A DNA stretch of 21,958 nt from positions 1 to 21,958 of the forward strand of contig JBJHCH010000058.1 in assembly GCA_050485905.1 (NCBI GenBank), in the 5' to 3' direction. The notes beneath the pieces are model-generated. The model was given only the letters and a program-made list of their open reading frames with translations, had not been told where the DNA came from and made no database searches. Numbering within the stretch: position 1 is the stretch's first letter; the number at the start of each line of letters is the position of its first letter. The position numbers and the translations under genes are program-made. The DNA is from JAWLCA01 sp050485905. GTDB lineage: Bacteria; Pseudomonadota; Alphaproteobacteria; Rhodobacterales; Rhodobacteraceae. Positions 1-8,242 of this stretch are shown piece by piece.

Positions 1-1417
1 CGGTGATCGCGGCGATGATGATGACGCCGGTGCGGGTCAGGAAGTCCCAGCCGTAGAACTGCACCGCCTGATAAAGGTAGGTCTCGGCCTGCGTGGCCAG
101 CACGAAGCCGATCAGCAGCGCCGGGCGCGGCCAGCCGAAGCGGCGCATGTAGACCCCCAGCACCCCGATCAGCAGCAGCGCGACCATGTCCTCGATGATC
201 CGCGTGGCCTGGAACGACGCGAAGCAGATCACCATGATCATGAACGGCGCGAGCAACTGGAACGGGATCAGCGTCAGCCGAGAGATCGGCACCGCCAGCA
301 GGATGCACAGCCCCGCCCCCAGCACGTTCGCCAGCGCCAGCGACCAGACGATCGTATAGGTCAGGTCAAGGTTGCTGCCCACCATCGACGGCCCCGGCTG
401 GATGCCCAGCAGGACCATCCCGCCCAGAAACACCGCCATCGAGCCCGATCCGGGGATGCCGAACAGCAGCGTCGGCAACAGCCCCCCGCCCTCTTTCGCG
501 TTGTTGGCGGATTCGGGCGCGATCACGCCGCGCACGTCGCCCTTGCCGAACTGCGGGTTCTTCTTGGTCGACTGCACCGCATGGCCATAGGCGATCCAGT
601 CCACCACCGTGCCGCCAAGGCCGGGAATCGCCCCGATCATCGCGCCCAGGCCCGAACAGCGCAGTGCCAGCCACCAGTTGCGGATCACGTCGCCAAAGCC
701 GCGGAACCACCCCGACCCAAGGCTGCCGCCAGAGGCGATGGCCCGGTCGCGGCGCAGCAGGTCCACGATCTCGGGCACGGCGAAAAGCCCCAGACCGACC
801 ACCACCAGCGGGATGCCGTCGTACAGGTAATCGACCCCGTAGACCATGCGGAACTCGCCCGTCGCCGGCGCCCCGCCGATGGAGCCGATGACCAGCCCCA
901 GCCCACAGGCCGCCAGCCCCTTCAGCAGGCTCTTGCCCGCCAGCACGCCGACCATCGACAGCCCGAAGAGCGACAGCATGAACAACTCGGCCGACCCGAA
1001 GGACAGGATCACCGGCCGCGCCACCAGCACGAAGCCGGTCAGCACCATCGCGCCCACCACCCCGCCCACCAGCGAGGCGAAAAAGGCCGCCGACAGCGCC
1101 CGCGCGGCCTCGCCGTTCTTGGCCATCGGAAAGCCGTCCAGCACCGTCGCCTGACTGGCCGATGACCCCGGTATCCCCATCAGCACGCTGGCGAATGTGT
1201 CCGATGTGGGAATGACCGCCACCAGCCCGATCAGCATGGCCAGCGCCGATGTCGTGTCCATCCCGTAAAGGAACGGCATCATCAGCGACAGGCCGGCGAT
1301 GCCGCCAAGGCCGGGAAACACCCCGATCATCAGCCCCAGCACCACGCCGATCATCATGTAGCCGATGTGCTGGAAGGTCAGGATGTCGGTGAGCGCGGAA
1401 AGGAAGATGTCGGTCAT
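1..1417 (-). CDS. tctA: TctA-family large permease of a tripartite tricarboxylate transporter (3' end cut by window)
   Basis: This is the large membrane subunit of a TTT (TctABC-type) secondary importer, which moves carboxylates across the inner membrane using a periplasmic binding protein. The visible 472 residues are mostly hydrophobic and carry the duplicated family signature: PGLGG at about residues 35-39 and again at 265-269, IPGSS/IPGSG at about 82 and 321, and ESANNAKEGG at about 302. The family is about 500 aa, so only a short C-terminus is missing. The ATG at 1415-1417 (MTDIFLSAL) was chosen because it places the first PGLGG at the usual distance; the ribosome site before it is weak. 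The gene lies downstream of tctC with 90 bases between. The small subunit gene tctB, often found between tctC and tctA, is not there. The substrate cannot be read from the sequence; the neighbouring tautomerase hints at a di- or tricarboxylate from aromatic breakdown. Confidence 0.93.
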   Translation of the reverse strand, partial: MTDIFLSALTDILTFQHIGYMMIGVVLGLMIGVFPGLGGIAGLSLMMPFLYGMDTTSALAMLIGLVAVIPTSDTFASVLMGIPGSSASQATVLDGFPMAKNGEAARALSAAFFASLVGGVVGAMVLTGFVLVARPVILSFGSAELFMLSLFGLSMVGVLAGKSLLKGLAACGLGLVIGSIGGAPATGEFRMVYGVDYLYDGIPLVVVGLGLFAVPEIVDLLRRDRAIASGGSLGSGWFRGFGDVIRNWWLALRCSGLGAMIGAIPGLGGTVVDWIAYGHAVQSTKKNPQFGKGDVRGVIAPESANNAKEGGGLLPTLLFGIPGSGSMAVFLGGMVLLGIQPGPSMVGSNLDLTYTIVWSLALANVLGAGLCILLAVPISRLTLIPFQLLAPFMIMVICFASFQATRIIEDMVALLLIGVLGVYMRRFGWPRPALLIGFVLATQAETYLYQAVQFYGWDFLTRTGVIIIAAIT

Positions 1418-1461
1418 CGTGTCGGCCCCCGGCGGTCGATGCGGCGATCAGATCGTGGCGA

Positions 1462-1485
1462 CGTCCCGGCCCGCAGGCCGGGACG
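1462..1485 (-). terminator. tctC-tctA intercistronic stem-loop
   Basis: A perfect 10-bp GC-rich inverted repeat (1462-1471 pairing with 1476-1485) with a 4-base CGCA loop sits in the 90-base gap between tctC and tctA. No run of T follows on the minus strand. It is therefore better read as a partial terminator or an mRNA-protecting hairpin that keeps the binding-protein message more abundant than the permease message, a common arrangement in binding-protein operons. Confidence 0.55.
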
Positions 1486-1507
1486 CGCATCTTCTGCGAC
1501 AGTCGGC

Positions 1508-2614
1508 CTATTCGCCGAGGGTGACGTTATACTCGTCGGTCAGCATGTTCACGACCATCGCCCGCACCTCGGGGTCGATGGTGGTGCCGGCGGCATACAG
1601 AGCCTCGGCCGCCCGGTCGGTCACCTGCTCATAGGTGCCCAGCGCGGCCTCATAGGTCGCCTGATACTCCTCGTCCTCGAAGACGTCGCGCCACGCCTGG
1701 CGATAGGTCTCGACGATGTCATCGGGCGTGCCCTCGGGCAGCACGACCATCTTCTGCGCGGCGAATCCGGCGATGTTGAACGCCTTGTAGGCCTCGTATT
1801 CCGGGCCAGAGGGCGGCTCGCCATGCACCATCTCGTAGACCTCTTCCAGGATCGGCAGATCGGGGAAGGTCGGGTCGCGCTGCGGATTGCCGTCCTCGTC
1901 CAGCACGCCCCAGCTCATCAGCGGCACGGCCTCACCCGCCTCGACCAGCGGGACCACGTTGTTGATATAGGCAGAGGACGTCTGGTAATCGATGTTCGTC
2001 TCGCCCCTCTCGAACGCCAGCCGCCCGTCGCCGCGGCCCGAGAAGCCAAAGACGTGCTGCACGTCCAGCCCCAGCAGACGGAACGCCAGCATCGGCACCA
2101 GATCCAGCGAGGTCGCGCCCTGGCTCGCATAGACCAGCCGCTGCCCGGCCAGGTTGCCCACCTCCTCGACCGAGGAGATGCCGGTCGAGGGCGAGGCATA
2201 GGCCACACCGCCGGTCGGGCCGACCATGACCACATGCCAGTCCTGATATTCGTAGCGCACGCGCGGGTCGCCCAGCAGATAGGGGAACTGCGTGGACCCG
2301 GATGTGCCAAGGATCGTCAGCCCGTCCGGCCGCGCCCGCTGGGCAAACAGGTTGGTGCCGCGGGTCGACCCGCCGCCCGGCTCGTTCACCACCACCACGG
2401 TCGGGTTGCCCGGCAGGTGCCGCGACAGGAACGGCGCGTTGAACCGCGCCCAGACGTCAGAGCCGCCGCCGGTGGCAAAGGGGATGATCCATTCGATGGT
2501 GCGCCCCGAGAAATCGACCTGCGCCATCGCCGATGGCGCCGACAGGCCCAGCGTCGCCGCCGCGGCTGCTGCCGCCAATGCCCCGCGCCGGGTGAATCCG
2601 AACTTCTCTGTCAT
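1508..2614 (-). CDS. tctC: TctC-family periplasmic substrate-binding protein of a TTT transporter
   Basis: The predicted product (368 aa) is the periplasmic receptor of the TTT importer. The N-terminus has a twin-arginine signal (FTRRGAL at residues 7-13, then a run of alanines and an AMA cleavage motif near residue 31), so export by Tat is likely. The mature part begins with the family pattern IEWIIPFATGGGSDVWAR and contains VVVVNEPGGGS in the usual position of the carboxylate-binding loop. The ATG at 2612-2614 is preferred over an upstream in-frame ATG at 2630-2632, because a strong ribosome site (GGGAGG, eight bases before) precedes the downstream one and would otherwise lie inside the coding region. 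The gene is transcribed toward tctA and divergently from the galD-like gene. The ligand is unknown. Confidence 0.93.
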   Translation of the reverse strand: MTEKFGFTRRGALAAAAAAATLGLSAPSAMAQVDFSGRTIEWIIPFATGGGSDVWARFNAPFLSRHLPGNPTVVVVNEPGGGSTRGTNLFAQRARPDGLTILGTSGSTQFPYLLGDPRVRYEYQDWHVVMVGPTGGVAYASPSTGISSVEEVGNLAGQRLVYASQGATSLDLVPMLAFRLLGLDVQHVFGFSGRGDGRLAFERGETNIDYQTSSAYINNVVPLVEAGEAVPLMSWGVLDEDGNPQRDPTFPDLPILEEVYEMVHGEPPSGPEYEAYKAFNIAGFAAQKMVVLPEGTPDDIVETYRQAWRDVFEDEEYQATYEAALGTYEQVTDRAAEALYAAGTTIDPEVRAMVVNMLTDEYNVTLGE

Positions 2615-2645
2615 GTGTGTCCTCCCTGACATTCACGACGCCCCT

Positions 2646-2683
2646 GCCGGATTGTTCCGGCAAGTTTTGCCGGGGCGTCCTGC
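2646..2683 (-). promoter_or_regulatory. Overlapping hairpins in the tctC 5' leader
   Basis: Three short perfect inverted repeats lie back to back just upstream of tctC: GCCGGA/TCCGGC (2646-2651 with 2656-2661), CCGGCAA/TTGCCGG (2657-2663 with 2667-2673), and GGGGC/GCCCC beginning at about 2672. The first two share the bases 2657-2661, so in RNA they could not form together. This could be a leader switch, an operator or a chance GC-rich cluster. No regulator is encoded nearby. Confidence 0.35.
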
Positions 2684-2874
2684 CCCAAGGTATAGCATCC
2701 ATCACGGCGGTATTCGCAAGGAGGTATTGTGCAGCCTGCGGGTTTTGGCTGCCGGAAAGCCCCGCCCGCCGCCCTTGACACCGCGCCGCGCTGCCCTGAC
2801 ACCCGATATCCAGCACCCGGCGGCAAGGCGGGCATCCCGCGCCTGCCGCCCCCAGTCAGACCGGATCCGATGCC

Positions 2875-3951
2875 ATGACCCAGACCGCCATTCCCTATCT
2901 CTTCCTGCGCGGCGGCACGTCGCGCGGGCCGTATTTCAACCGCGCCGACCTGCCACAGGACCGCGAGGCGCTGTCGGCGGTGCTGAACGCCGCGCTCGGC
3001 TCTGGCCATGTGCTGAACATCGACGGGCTGGGCGGCGGCGCGACGGTCACGACAAAGGTCGCGATGCTCTCTCCCGGCAGCGACGGCTGGGGCGATGTTG
3101 ACTATTTCTTTGCCCAGGTGGACCCGCTGAAGCCGGATGTGGACTATCGCCCGACCTGCGGCAACATCCTGTCGGGCGTCGGCCCCGCGGCGCTGGAAAT
3201 GGGGCTTGTGAAGCCCGCGGGCGACGAAACGCTGGTGAAGATCCGCGCCGTCAACACCGGCGCGCGGATCGAGGCGCTGGTGCAGACCCCCGGCGGGCAG
3301 GTGCGCTATGACGGCGATGCCGCCATCGACGGCGTGCCGGGCACCGCCGCGCCGGTGATGCTGAACTTCATGGATACCGTGGGTTCGGTCTGCGGCGCGC
3401 TCCTGCCCTCCGGCCAGCCCCGCGACGTGATCGACGGGGTGGAGGTGACGATGATCGACGTCGCCATGCCGATGATGATCGCCCGCGCCGAGGATTTCGG
3501 CCTGACGGGATATGAGACGGTGGAGCAGATCAACGAGAACGCCGCCGTGCTGAGCCGGATCGAGGCCGTGCGGCTGAAGGCCGGGCCGATGATGAACCTG
3601 GGTGACGTGTCGAAATCCGTCACGCCCAAGGTCGGTCTGCTGGCCGCGCCGCGGGCGGGCGGGGCGATCACCGCGCGCTACCTGACGCCCTGGACCTGCC
3701 ATCCCACGATGGCCGTGACCGGCGCGCAATGCCTCGCCGCCTGCCTGCTGACCCCCGGAACGGTGGCAGAGGGGCTGGCCGTCCTGCCCGGCGGCAACCC
3801 CGCGCCGGTTGTCATCGAACACCCGATGGGCGCCATCGACGTGACCGTGGACCGCGATGCGGACGGCATCCGCTCGGCCGGGCTTTTGCGCACCGCGCGG
3901 CTGCTGGCACGGGGTCAGGTGATGGTGCCACGCGCCGTCTGGGCGGGCTGA
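2875..3951 (+). CDS. galD: PrpF-fold isomerase, probable 4-oxalomesaconate tautomerase
   Basis: The 358-aa protein belongs to the PrpF/diaminopimelate-epimerase-fold isomerases. Features include RGGTSRG at residues 12-18, the conserved cysteine in PTCGN (Cys95) followed by LSGVGPAALEMGLV, and the C-terminal segment TCHPTMAVTGAQCLA around 275-290. The closest known function is 4-oxalomesaconate tautomerase (GalD/LigU), which isomerises a double bond in gallate and protocatechuate 4,5-cleavage; 2-methylaconitate isomerase (PrpF) is the main alternative. It is divergent from the TTT transporter across 260 bases, which fits import and breakdown of one substrate. No other genes of the 4,5-cleavage route are in the window. 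The ATG at 2875 lacks a clear ribosome site. A reading frame starting at GTG 2729 behind AAGGAGG ends in an ATGA overlap with it (see findings). Confidence 0.8.
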   Translation: MTQTAIPYLFLRGGTSRGPYFNRADLPQDREALSAVLNAALGSGHVLNIDGLGGGATVTTKVAMLSPGSDGWGDVDYFFAQVDPLKPDVDYRPTCGNILSGVGPAALEMGLVKPAGDETLVKIRAVNTGARIEALVQTPGGQVRYDGDAAIDGVPGTAAPVMLNFMDTVGSVCGALLPSGQPRDVIDGVEVTMIDVAMPMMIARAEDFGLTGYETVEQINENAAVLSRIEAVRLKAGPMMNLGDVSKSVTPKVGLLAAPRAGGAITARYLTPWTCHPTMAVTGAQCLAACLLTPGTVAEGLAVLPGGNPAPVVIEHPMGAIDVTVDRDADGIRSAGLLRTARLLARGQVMVPRAVWAG

Positions 3952-3982
3952 CGGGCGTGAGCGCGGTTAAGATCAGGTAAAC

Positions 3983-4006
3983 AAAAAAGACGGAATCGTT
4001 CTTTTT
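3983..4006. terminator. Candidate bidirectional terminator between convergent genes
   Basis: An A-run, a short imperfect stem (AAAAAGACG paired with CGTTCTTTTT, one bulged T) and a T-run lie between the ends of the galD-like gene and the membrane-protein gene. The A and T tracts give a U-run in either direction. The stem is weak, so this is tentative. Confidence 0.35.
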
Positions 4007-4020
4007 CAACGGGTTGAGAT

Positions 4021-4051
4021 TCTGCTCACGCGTGAGCAGACCGTGAGCAGA
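4021..4051. repeat. 20-bp perfect palindrome plus a third half-site
   Basis: Bases 4021-4040 form a perfect 10+10 palindrome with half-site CGTGAGCAGA. The same 10-base half-site is repeated directly at 4042-4051, 11 bases (about one DNA turn) after the second half. It lies in the 105-base gap between two converging genes, with no T-run beside it, so it looks more like a protein-binding array than a terminator. Confidence 0.6.
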
Positions 4052-4056
4052 CAGGC

Positions 4057-5157
4057 TCAGCCCGCCCGCGGCTTGATCGTCGCCTCGACGATTTCATCGC
4101 CCTCGAACAGGCAGTCGATATCGAACGCCTGCCCCGGCTCCCCCCCGGCGGCAAAGCTGGACTGAATCCGCGCCAGCCCCGATTTCTCGTTCACATAGGT
4201 CAGCGCCGGCTCATCCGAAAACCGCACCGGCGGCACCCCCCGCGCCCGCGCCACCGCCGCACAGGCCGCCAGCGCCTCGGCGGGTTCCATCGCCCGCACC
4301 GCCGCAAACACCCGCCCGCCGGCAGCATCTTCCGGGCGGAACCTGATCCGGAACGAGTCATGCCCCCGCCCGCAGGTCACGATGAAAACCGGCGCCTCGG
4401 CCGACCCATGCGCCGACCGCGCCACCGACCGCGGATCCGGGTCGCGGCACCCCTCATGCTGCAGCGCGATCCGGTTGACGATCTCCACGATCGCCACCCG
4501 ATGATCCCGCGTGGCCGACGTCCAGTTGAAGGCCGAATCCGGGAACCGCAGATCAGGACCGGAACCACGCGAAGGCCCCAGCGCATCACGCACCGCACCC
4601 AGCAGGTCATCGATCATCGGAACCGCCGCCATCGCCCCCGGCTCCGCCTCGGCCGCAGGCAGCGACGCCTCCGCAGCCTCCTCCGGCAGATCATGGGGCA
4701 GCGTCAGCGCCTCCAGCAGCGTCACAAGCCCGGTCACCGGCGCCGCCGCGCTCTCATCCGCAGCGTCCCCGGCATCCGCCACCTCGGCCGCATCATCCTC
4801 AACGACCTCCTCCGCCGCAGCCACCTCCGCCTCCTCGGCGTCTTCCGCCGCAGCCTCGGCTGCCTTGCGCTCCGCCGCCGGCGGCGCAACCGCCGCCATG
4901 CTGACGCTGGTCGCAAGCAGCGCACCAGAGGCCACGAGCAACCACTGCGCCGCCCGGCGCCGGCTACCGAACGGACGCAGCGGCACGACGAGGCCCAGCA
5001 GGCAGAACCCGCCCAGCACGAAGATCAGCACCACCACCCAGCCCAGCACATCCGTCAGCACGACCAACCCCATCCACCGCAAACGCCGGAATCGTAGGCC
5101 GAAGATGTGGCGCGCGAAGGGCGAAATATGGTCGTGATCTGGATAGCGCCCCGGCAC
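4057..5157 (-). CDS. Unknown membrane protein with acidic Ala/Glu linker and C-terminal globular domain
   Basis: I do not recognise this family. The 366-aa reading has a short basic N-terminus, one long or two close hydrophobic stretches at about 30-60, an arginine-rich turn (GSRRRAAQ), and a second membrane segment at about 71-90. A low-complexity linker rich in Ala, Glu and Asp (about 93-190) follows, then a globular domain from about 195 with cysteines in EGC, IVTCG and DIDC. The layout suggests an inner-membrane anchor holding a soluble domain on a flexible acidic arm. The longest start is a GTG at 5155-5157 without a good ribosome site; an ATG giving MGLVVLTDVLGW at about residue 29 is an equally possible start. 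It follows zapE by 18 bases on the same strand, so it may be co-transcribed with that gene. Confidence 0.7.
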   Translation of the reverse strand: MPGRYPDHDHISPFARHIFGLRFRRLRWMGLVVLTDVLGWVVVLIFVLGGFCLLGLVVPLRPFGSRRRAAQWLLVASGALLATSVSMAAVAPPAAERKAAEAAAEDAEEAEVAAAEEVVEDDAAEVADAGDAADESAAAPVTGLVTLLEALTLPHDLPEEAAEASLPAAEAEPGAMAAVPMIDDLLGAVRDALGPSRGSGPDLRFPDSAFNWTSATRDHRVAIVEIVNRIALQHEGCRDPDPRSVARSAHGSAEAPVFIVTCGRGHDSFRIRFRPEDAAGGRVFAAVRAMEPAEALAACAAVARARGVPPVRFSDEPALTYVNEKSGLARIQSSFAAGGEPGQAFDIDCLFEGDEIVEATIKPRAG

Positions 5158-5175
5158 CCCGGCGAGAGGTTCAGA

Positions 5176-6267
5176 TCAGCCGTCACCCCAGTCGGCGGCC
5201 TGCATCTCCCGCAGGCGGCTGGCGGTGCGCTCGAACTCGAATGTTCCCGCACCTTCGATATACAGCTTCTCGGGCTCGTCGGCCGCGCTCGCGATGACCC
5301 GCACCCGCGCCTCGTAGAGCGAATCCACCAGCGTCACGAACCGCTTCGCCTCGTTGTAGTTCGCAGCCGAAAGGCGCGGTATGTCCTCGATCATCACAAC
5401 CCGCACCGCCGACGCCAGCGCCAGATAATCCGCAGGGCCAAGGGGGCGACCGCAGAGATCCCAGAATGTCGCGCGCGCGACACCGTTCAGGAAACGCGGG
5501 ATCACCGTCTCGCGCCCCTGCAGCTTCAGGGTCAGCGGCTGGGCCACGCCGCCGCCGGTCAGGTCGGTCCAGATTGCATCCAGCGCCGGGCCTGCACCCG
5601 CGGCCGGGGCAAACCAGACCTGCGCCCCCGCCAGCCGGTGCTGGCGATAGTCGGTGGGCGATTCAAGTTCCACGACCTCCAGCCGTGCCTTGATCTGTTC
5701 GATGAACGGCAGGAACAGGGCGCGGTTCAGCCCATCCTTGTAAAGTTCGTCCGGCGGCCGGTTCGACGTGGTCACGATCACCACACCGGCGCCGATCAGA
5801 CGCTCGAACAGGCGGCCGACGATCATCGCATCGGTGATGTCTGTGATCTGCATCTCGTCGAAGGCCAGGCAGCGCACCTGCTCGGCCACGGCATCGGCGA
5901 CGGGCGCCAGCGCATCGGTCACGCCGCGCTTGCGCGCGGCGGTCATTCCCGCGTGAACCTCCTGCATGAAGGCATGGAAATGCACGCGGCGCTTGGCGGC
6001 GATGGAAAGTTCGGCCACGAACAGGTCCATCAGCATGGACTTCCCGCGCCCCACACCGCCCCAGAGATACAGGCCCCGCGGCGGGTCAGGCGCGCGCGCG
6101 AACAGGCCGCGCAGCCCCTTGGGCCGCGCGGCCTGCGCCTCCAGCCAGTCGCGGATCGCCTGCAGCTTCGGCATGACTGCGCGCTGGGCGGGATCGGGGC
6201 GAATGTCCCCCTCGGCCACCATCCGGTCGTAAAGCGCGGTCAGCGTGTCCCCCATGGGCCGGGGCAT
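5176..6267 (-). CDS. zapE: Cell division protein ZapE (AFG1-like AAA+ ATPase)
   Basis: The 363-aa protein is an AFG1/ZapE-type P-loop ATPase; in proteobacteria ZapE associates with the FtsZ ring during constriction. Seen directly: Walker A GGVGRGKS at residues 70-77, the family segment HFHAFMQEVHAGM at 97-108, Walker B with LAFDEMQITD at 134-143, and the sensor-like TTSNRPPDELY at 166-176. The length matches the family. Two ATGs, at 6265-6267 and 6253-6255 (MGDTLTALYDRM), are possible starts; neither has a clear ribosome site, and the second fits the usual N-terminus better. The gene lies 39 bases downstream of gdhA on the same strand. Confidence 0.93.
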   Translation of the reverse strand: MPRPMGDTLTALYDRMVAEGDIRPDPAQRAVMPKLQAIRDWLEAQAARPKGLRGLFARAPDPPRGLYLWGGVGRGKSMLMDLFVAELSIAAKRRVHFHAFMQEVHAGMTAARKRGVTDALAPVADAVAEQVRCLAFDEMQITDITDAMIVGRLFERLIGAGVVIVTTSNRPPDELYKDGLNRALFLPFIEQIKARLEVVELESPTDYRQHRLAGAQVWFAPAAGAGPALDAIWTDLTGGGVAQPLTLKLQGRETVIPRFLNGVARATFWDLCGRPLGPADYLALASAVRVVMIEDIPRLSAANYNEAKRFVTLVDSLYEARVRVIASAADEPEKLYIEGAGTFEFERTASRLREMQAADWGDG

Positions 6268-6306
6268 AGCGCGGGCAGCAGGGCGAGGGAAGCCCCGCGG
6301 CGGCGG

Positions 6307-7662
6307 TCAGAGGATGCCGTGATCCAGCAGCGCGTTGGCCACCCGGCGATAAGCGGCGCGGTTCGCGGCACGTCGGTAGTCGATGACATCGGCAGCCCCC
6401 TCGCGCGAGGCCTCGTCCACCAAGCGGTCGTGCATCCGCACCATGATCTCGCGCAGCGTGGCGTCGATCTCCTCGCGGCCGCGTGGGCGAAAGGTGGCAT
6501 TCTGTGCCATCTCCAGCCCCGACACCGCGACGCCACCGGCATTCGCCGCCTTTCCGGGGGCATAGGCCAGACCCGCCTCGCGCACTGCGCGCTGCGCAGC
6601 GGCCGTCAGGGGCATGTTCGCGCCTTCGGCAAGGTAACGGCACCCCCCATCCACCAGCGCGCGCGCCGCTTGCGCATCGATCTCGTTCTGCGTTGCGCAA
6701 GGCAGGGCGACATCACACGCGATGCCCCACGGCGTCTTGCCGGGGTGGTAGGTCAGCTTCAGATCGGCCGGCGGGTCGGTGATCGCCCCGCCCTCAGCCT
6801 TGCGCGCGGCGATCCAGTCGAAGGCGGCGACACCCATGCCGTCCGCCGCCTCCAGTGTCCCGCGACTGTCCGAAAGGGTGACAACCCGCCCGCCCATCGC
6901 ACAGGCCTTGCGCGCCGCATGCAGGGCCACATTGCCCATGCCCGAGATTGCAACCCGCTTGCCGTCGATATCATGTCCGCGCGCGCCCAGCATCGCGCAC
7001 AGGAAATAGACCAGCCCATAGCCCGTCGCCTCAAGCCACAACTGACTGCCGCCGATACAGAGAGACTTGCCGGTCATCGCGCCCGAGAAGGTTCCGCTAT
7101 GGCGTTTCCACGCGGCGAACAAGTAACCGACCTCGCGCGAGCCTACGCCGATATCTCCGGCGGGAATGTCGCGACTGGGGCCAATATGATGAGAGAGTTC
7201 CGCCATGAAGGCCTGGCAGAAGCGCATCACCTCTTGGTCGGATCTGCCCTTCGGGTCGAAGTCGGAGCCGCCCTTTGCACCTCCAAGATGAAGCCCGGTC
7301 AGCGCATTCTTGAAGGTCTGCTCGAAACCAAGGAACTTCAGGATCGAGGGTGTGACCGACGGATGAAATCTCAATCCACCCTTGTAGGGACCAACGGCAT
7401 TGCAGTGCTGCACCCGCCACCCGCGGTTCATCTGCACCCGCCCGTCATCGTCAGCCCATGTGACGCGAAAGCCAATCACGCGGTCGGGTTCCGTGAGTCG
7501 GGCCAGGATGCGGGCGGCAGAATACTCCTTGCTGGCCTTCTCGACCGTGATCGTGTCCAGCGCCACCTCCTCCACCGCCTGCAGGAATTCCTCCTCGGCC
7601 GGGTTTCTGTCGCGAATCTTGGCCATGAAGGCGTCGGTCAGGGCTTGCGTACGGTCGGCCAT
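6307..7662 (-). CDS. gdhA: NADP-type glutamate dehydrogenase
   Basis: This 451-aa enzyme makes glutamate from 2-oxoglutarate and ammonium (reversible), as a cytoplasmic hexamer. The substrate-site lysines are in GPYKGG (Lys94), TFKNAL (Lys118) and GGAKGG (Lys130), and the catalytic aspartate is in PAGDIGVG (Asp170). The dinucleotide fold shows SGMGNVA at 240-246, and the second strand ends in LSDSRG, which fits NADP(H) rather than NAD(H). The ATG at 7660-7662 (MADRTQAL) is preferred to an upstream in-frame start: it is preceded by GAGG and gives the standard length for the E. coli-like class. All key residues are present. Confidence 0.96.
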   Translation of the reverse strand: MADRTQALTDAFMAKIRDRNPAEEEFLQAVEEVALDTITVEKASKEYSAARILARLTEPDRVIGFRVTWADDDGRVQMNRGWRVQHCNAVGPYKGGLRFHPSVTPSILKFLGFEQTFKNALTGLHLGGAKGGSDFDPKGRSDQEVMRFCQAFMAELSHHIGPSRDIPAGDIGVGSREVGYLFAAWKRHSGTFSGAMTGKSLCIGGSQLWLEATGYGLVYFLCAMLGARGHDIDGKRVAISGMGNVALHAARKACAMGGRVVTLSDSRGTLEAADGMGVAAFDWIAARKAEGGAITDPPADLKLTYHPGKTPWGIACDVALPCATQNEIDAQAARALVDGGCRYLAEGANMPLTAAAQRAVREAGLAYAPGKAANAGGVAVSGLEMAQNATFRPRGREEIDATLREIMVRMHDRLVDEASREGAADVIDYRRAANRAAYRRVANALLDHGIL

Positions 7663-8018
7663 GGTCCCTCGGATCGTTGCGTCGGGAGAACAACCTAGGC
7701 CCGCGCTCCACGGTTCCAAACCGGGGCGCGAATCATCCTATGGCAGCCGTAATACTGGTCATGTCGAACTTTGGCGGAACTCCCGCTCACCCTCCCACCC
7801 CGGCGCAGTTCCCGTCCCCTTTTCCAGTTGGCGAGTCGGGACACACACGAGAATCGGGCCGGTTCGACACGCAGGGCGCATCACCCGAAGCGCCGCAGGC
7901 TTGCCGGTCGTCGCGGGCCACCCAAGACAATCCGCGCTGAAATAACACTCTCCTGCTGGTCATCCTTTGGCCGGGTATGACGTCCGCGCCCTGTTGTTCG
8001 AACAGATCGCAGCTACCG
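7663..8018. other. Gene-free stretch upstream of gdhA and of the tRNA
   Basis: About 350 bases separate gdhA (minus) from the tRNA-Leu promoter (plus). I see no coding pattern; the small open frames here overlap one another and lack ribosome sites. The gdhA promoter must lie here, but no convincing -35/-10 pair stands out. A 10-base palindrome TGTTCGAACA lies at about 7994-8003, just upstream of the tRNA promoter. Confidence 0.5.
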
Positions 8019-8047
8019 TTGACAGCCCCCGCGACCCCGGCTATCAG
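8019..8047 (+). promoter_or_regulatory. Promoter of the tRNA-Leu gene
   Basis: TTGACA at 8019-8024 and TATCAG at 8042-8047 are separated by exactly 17 bases. The predicted start is about 8-10 bases before the mature tRNA 5' end, which suits a tRNA gene. Confidence 0.75.
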
Positions 8048-8062
8048 ACCTTCATATCGCCG

Positions 8063-8149
<87 letters not shown>

Positions 8150-8152
8150 GAA

Positions 8153-8175
8153 CCGCTCTTGCGGCCCCTGTTTTT
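8153..8175 (+). terminator. Terminator after tRNA-Leu
   Basis: A short stem CCGC/GCGG (8153-8156 with 8161-8164, TCTT loop) is followed by CCCCTG and five T bases. The stem is short, but its position just after the tRNA supports termination. Confidence 0.45.
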
Positions 8176-8242
8176 CAAGGTTATCAGCAACTTCGCGCCC
8201 CTCCCGAGACACAAGACGGGACACATATAGGGCACATTGGCG

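Noticed and set aside
366..1490. Long minus-strand open frame overlapping the tctA region
   Set aside because: Its translation is low-complexity Arg/Gly/Ala with no family pattern; the overlapping frame ending at 1417 encodes a clear TctA.
5107..7698. 863-codon plus-strand open frame across zapE and gdhA
   Set aside because: It is antisense to two well-recognised genes; its length is an effect of high GC, and it has no domain pattern.
7994..8003. TGTTCGAACA palindrome as an SOS (LexA) box
   Set aside because: Alphaproteobacterial LexA sites follow GTTC-N7-GTTC, which is not present; the palindrome is short.
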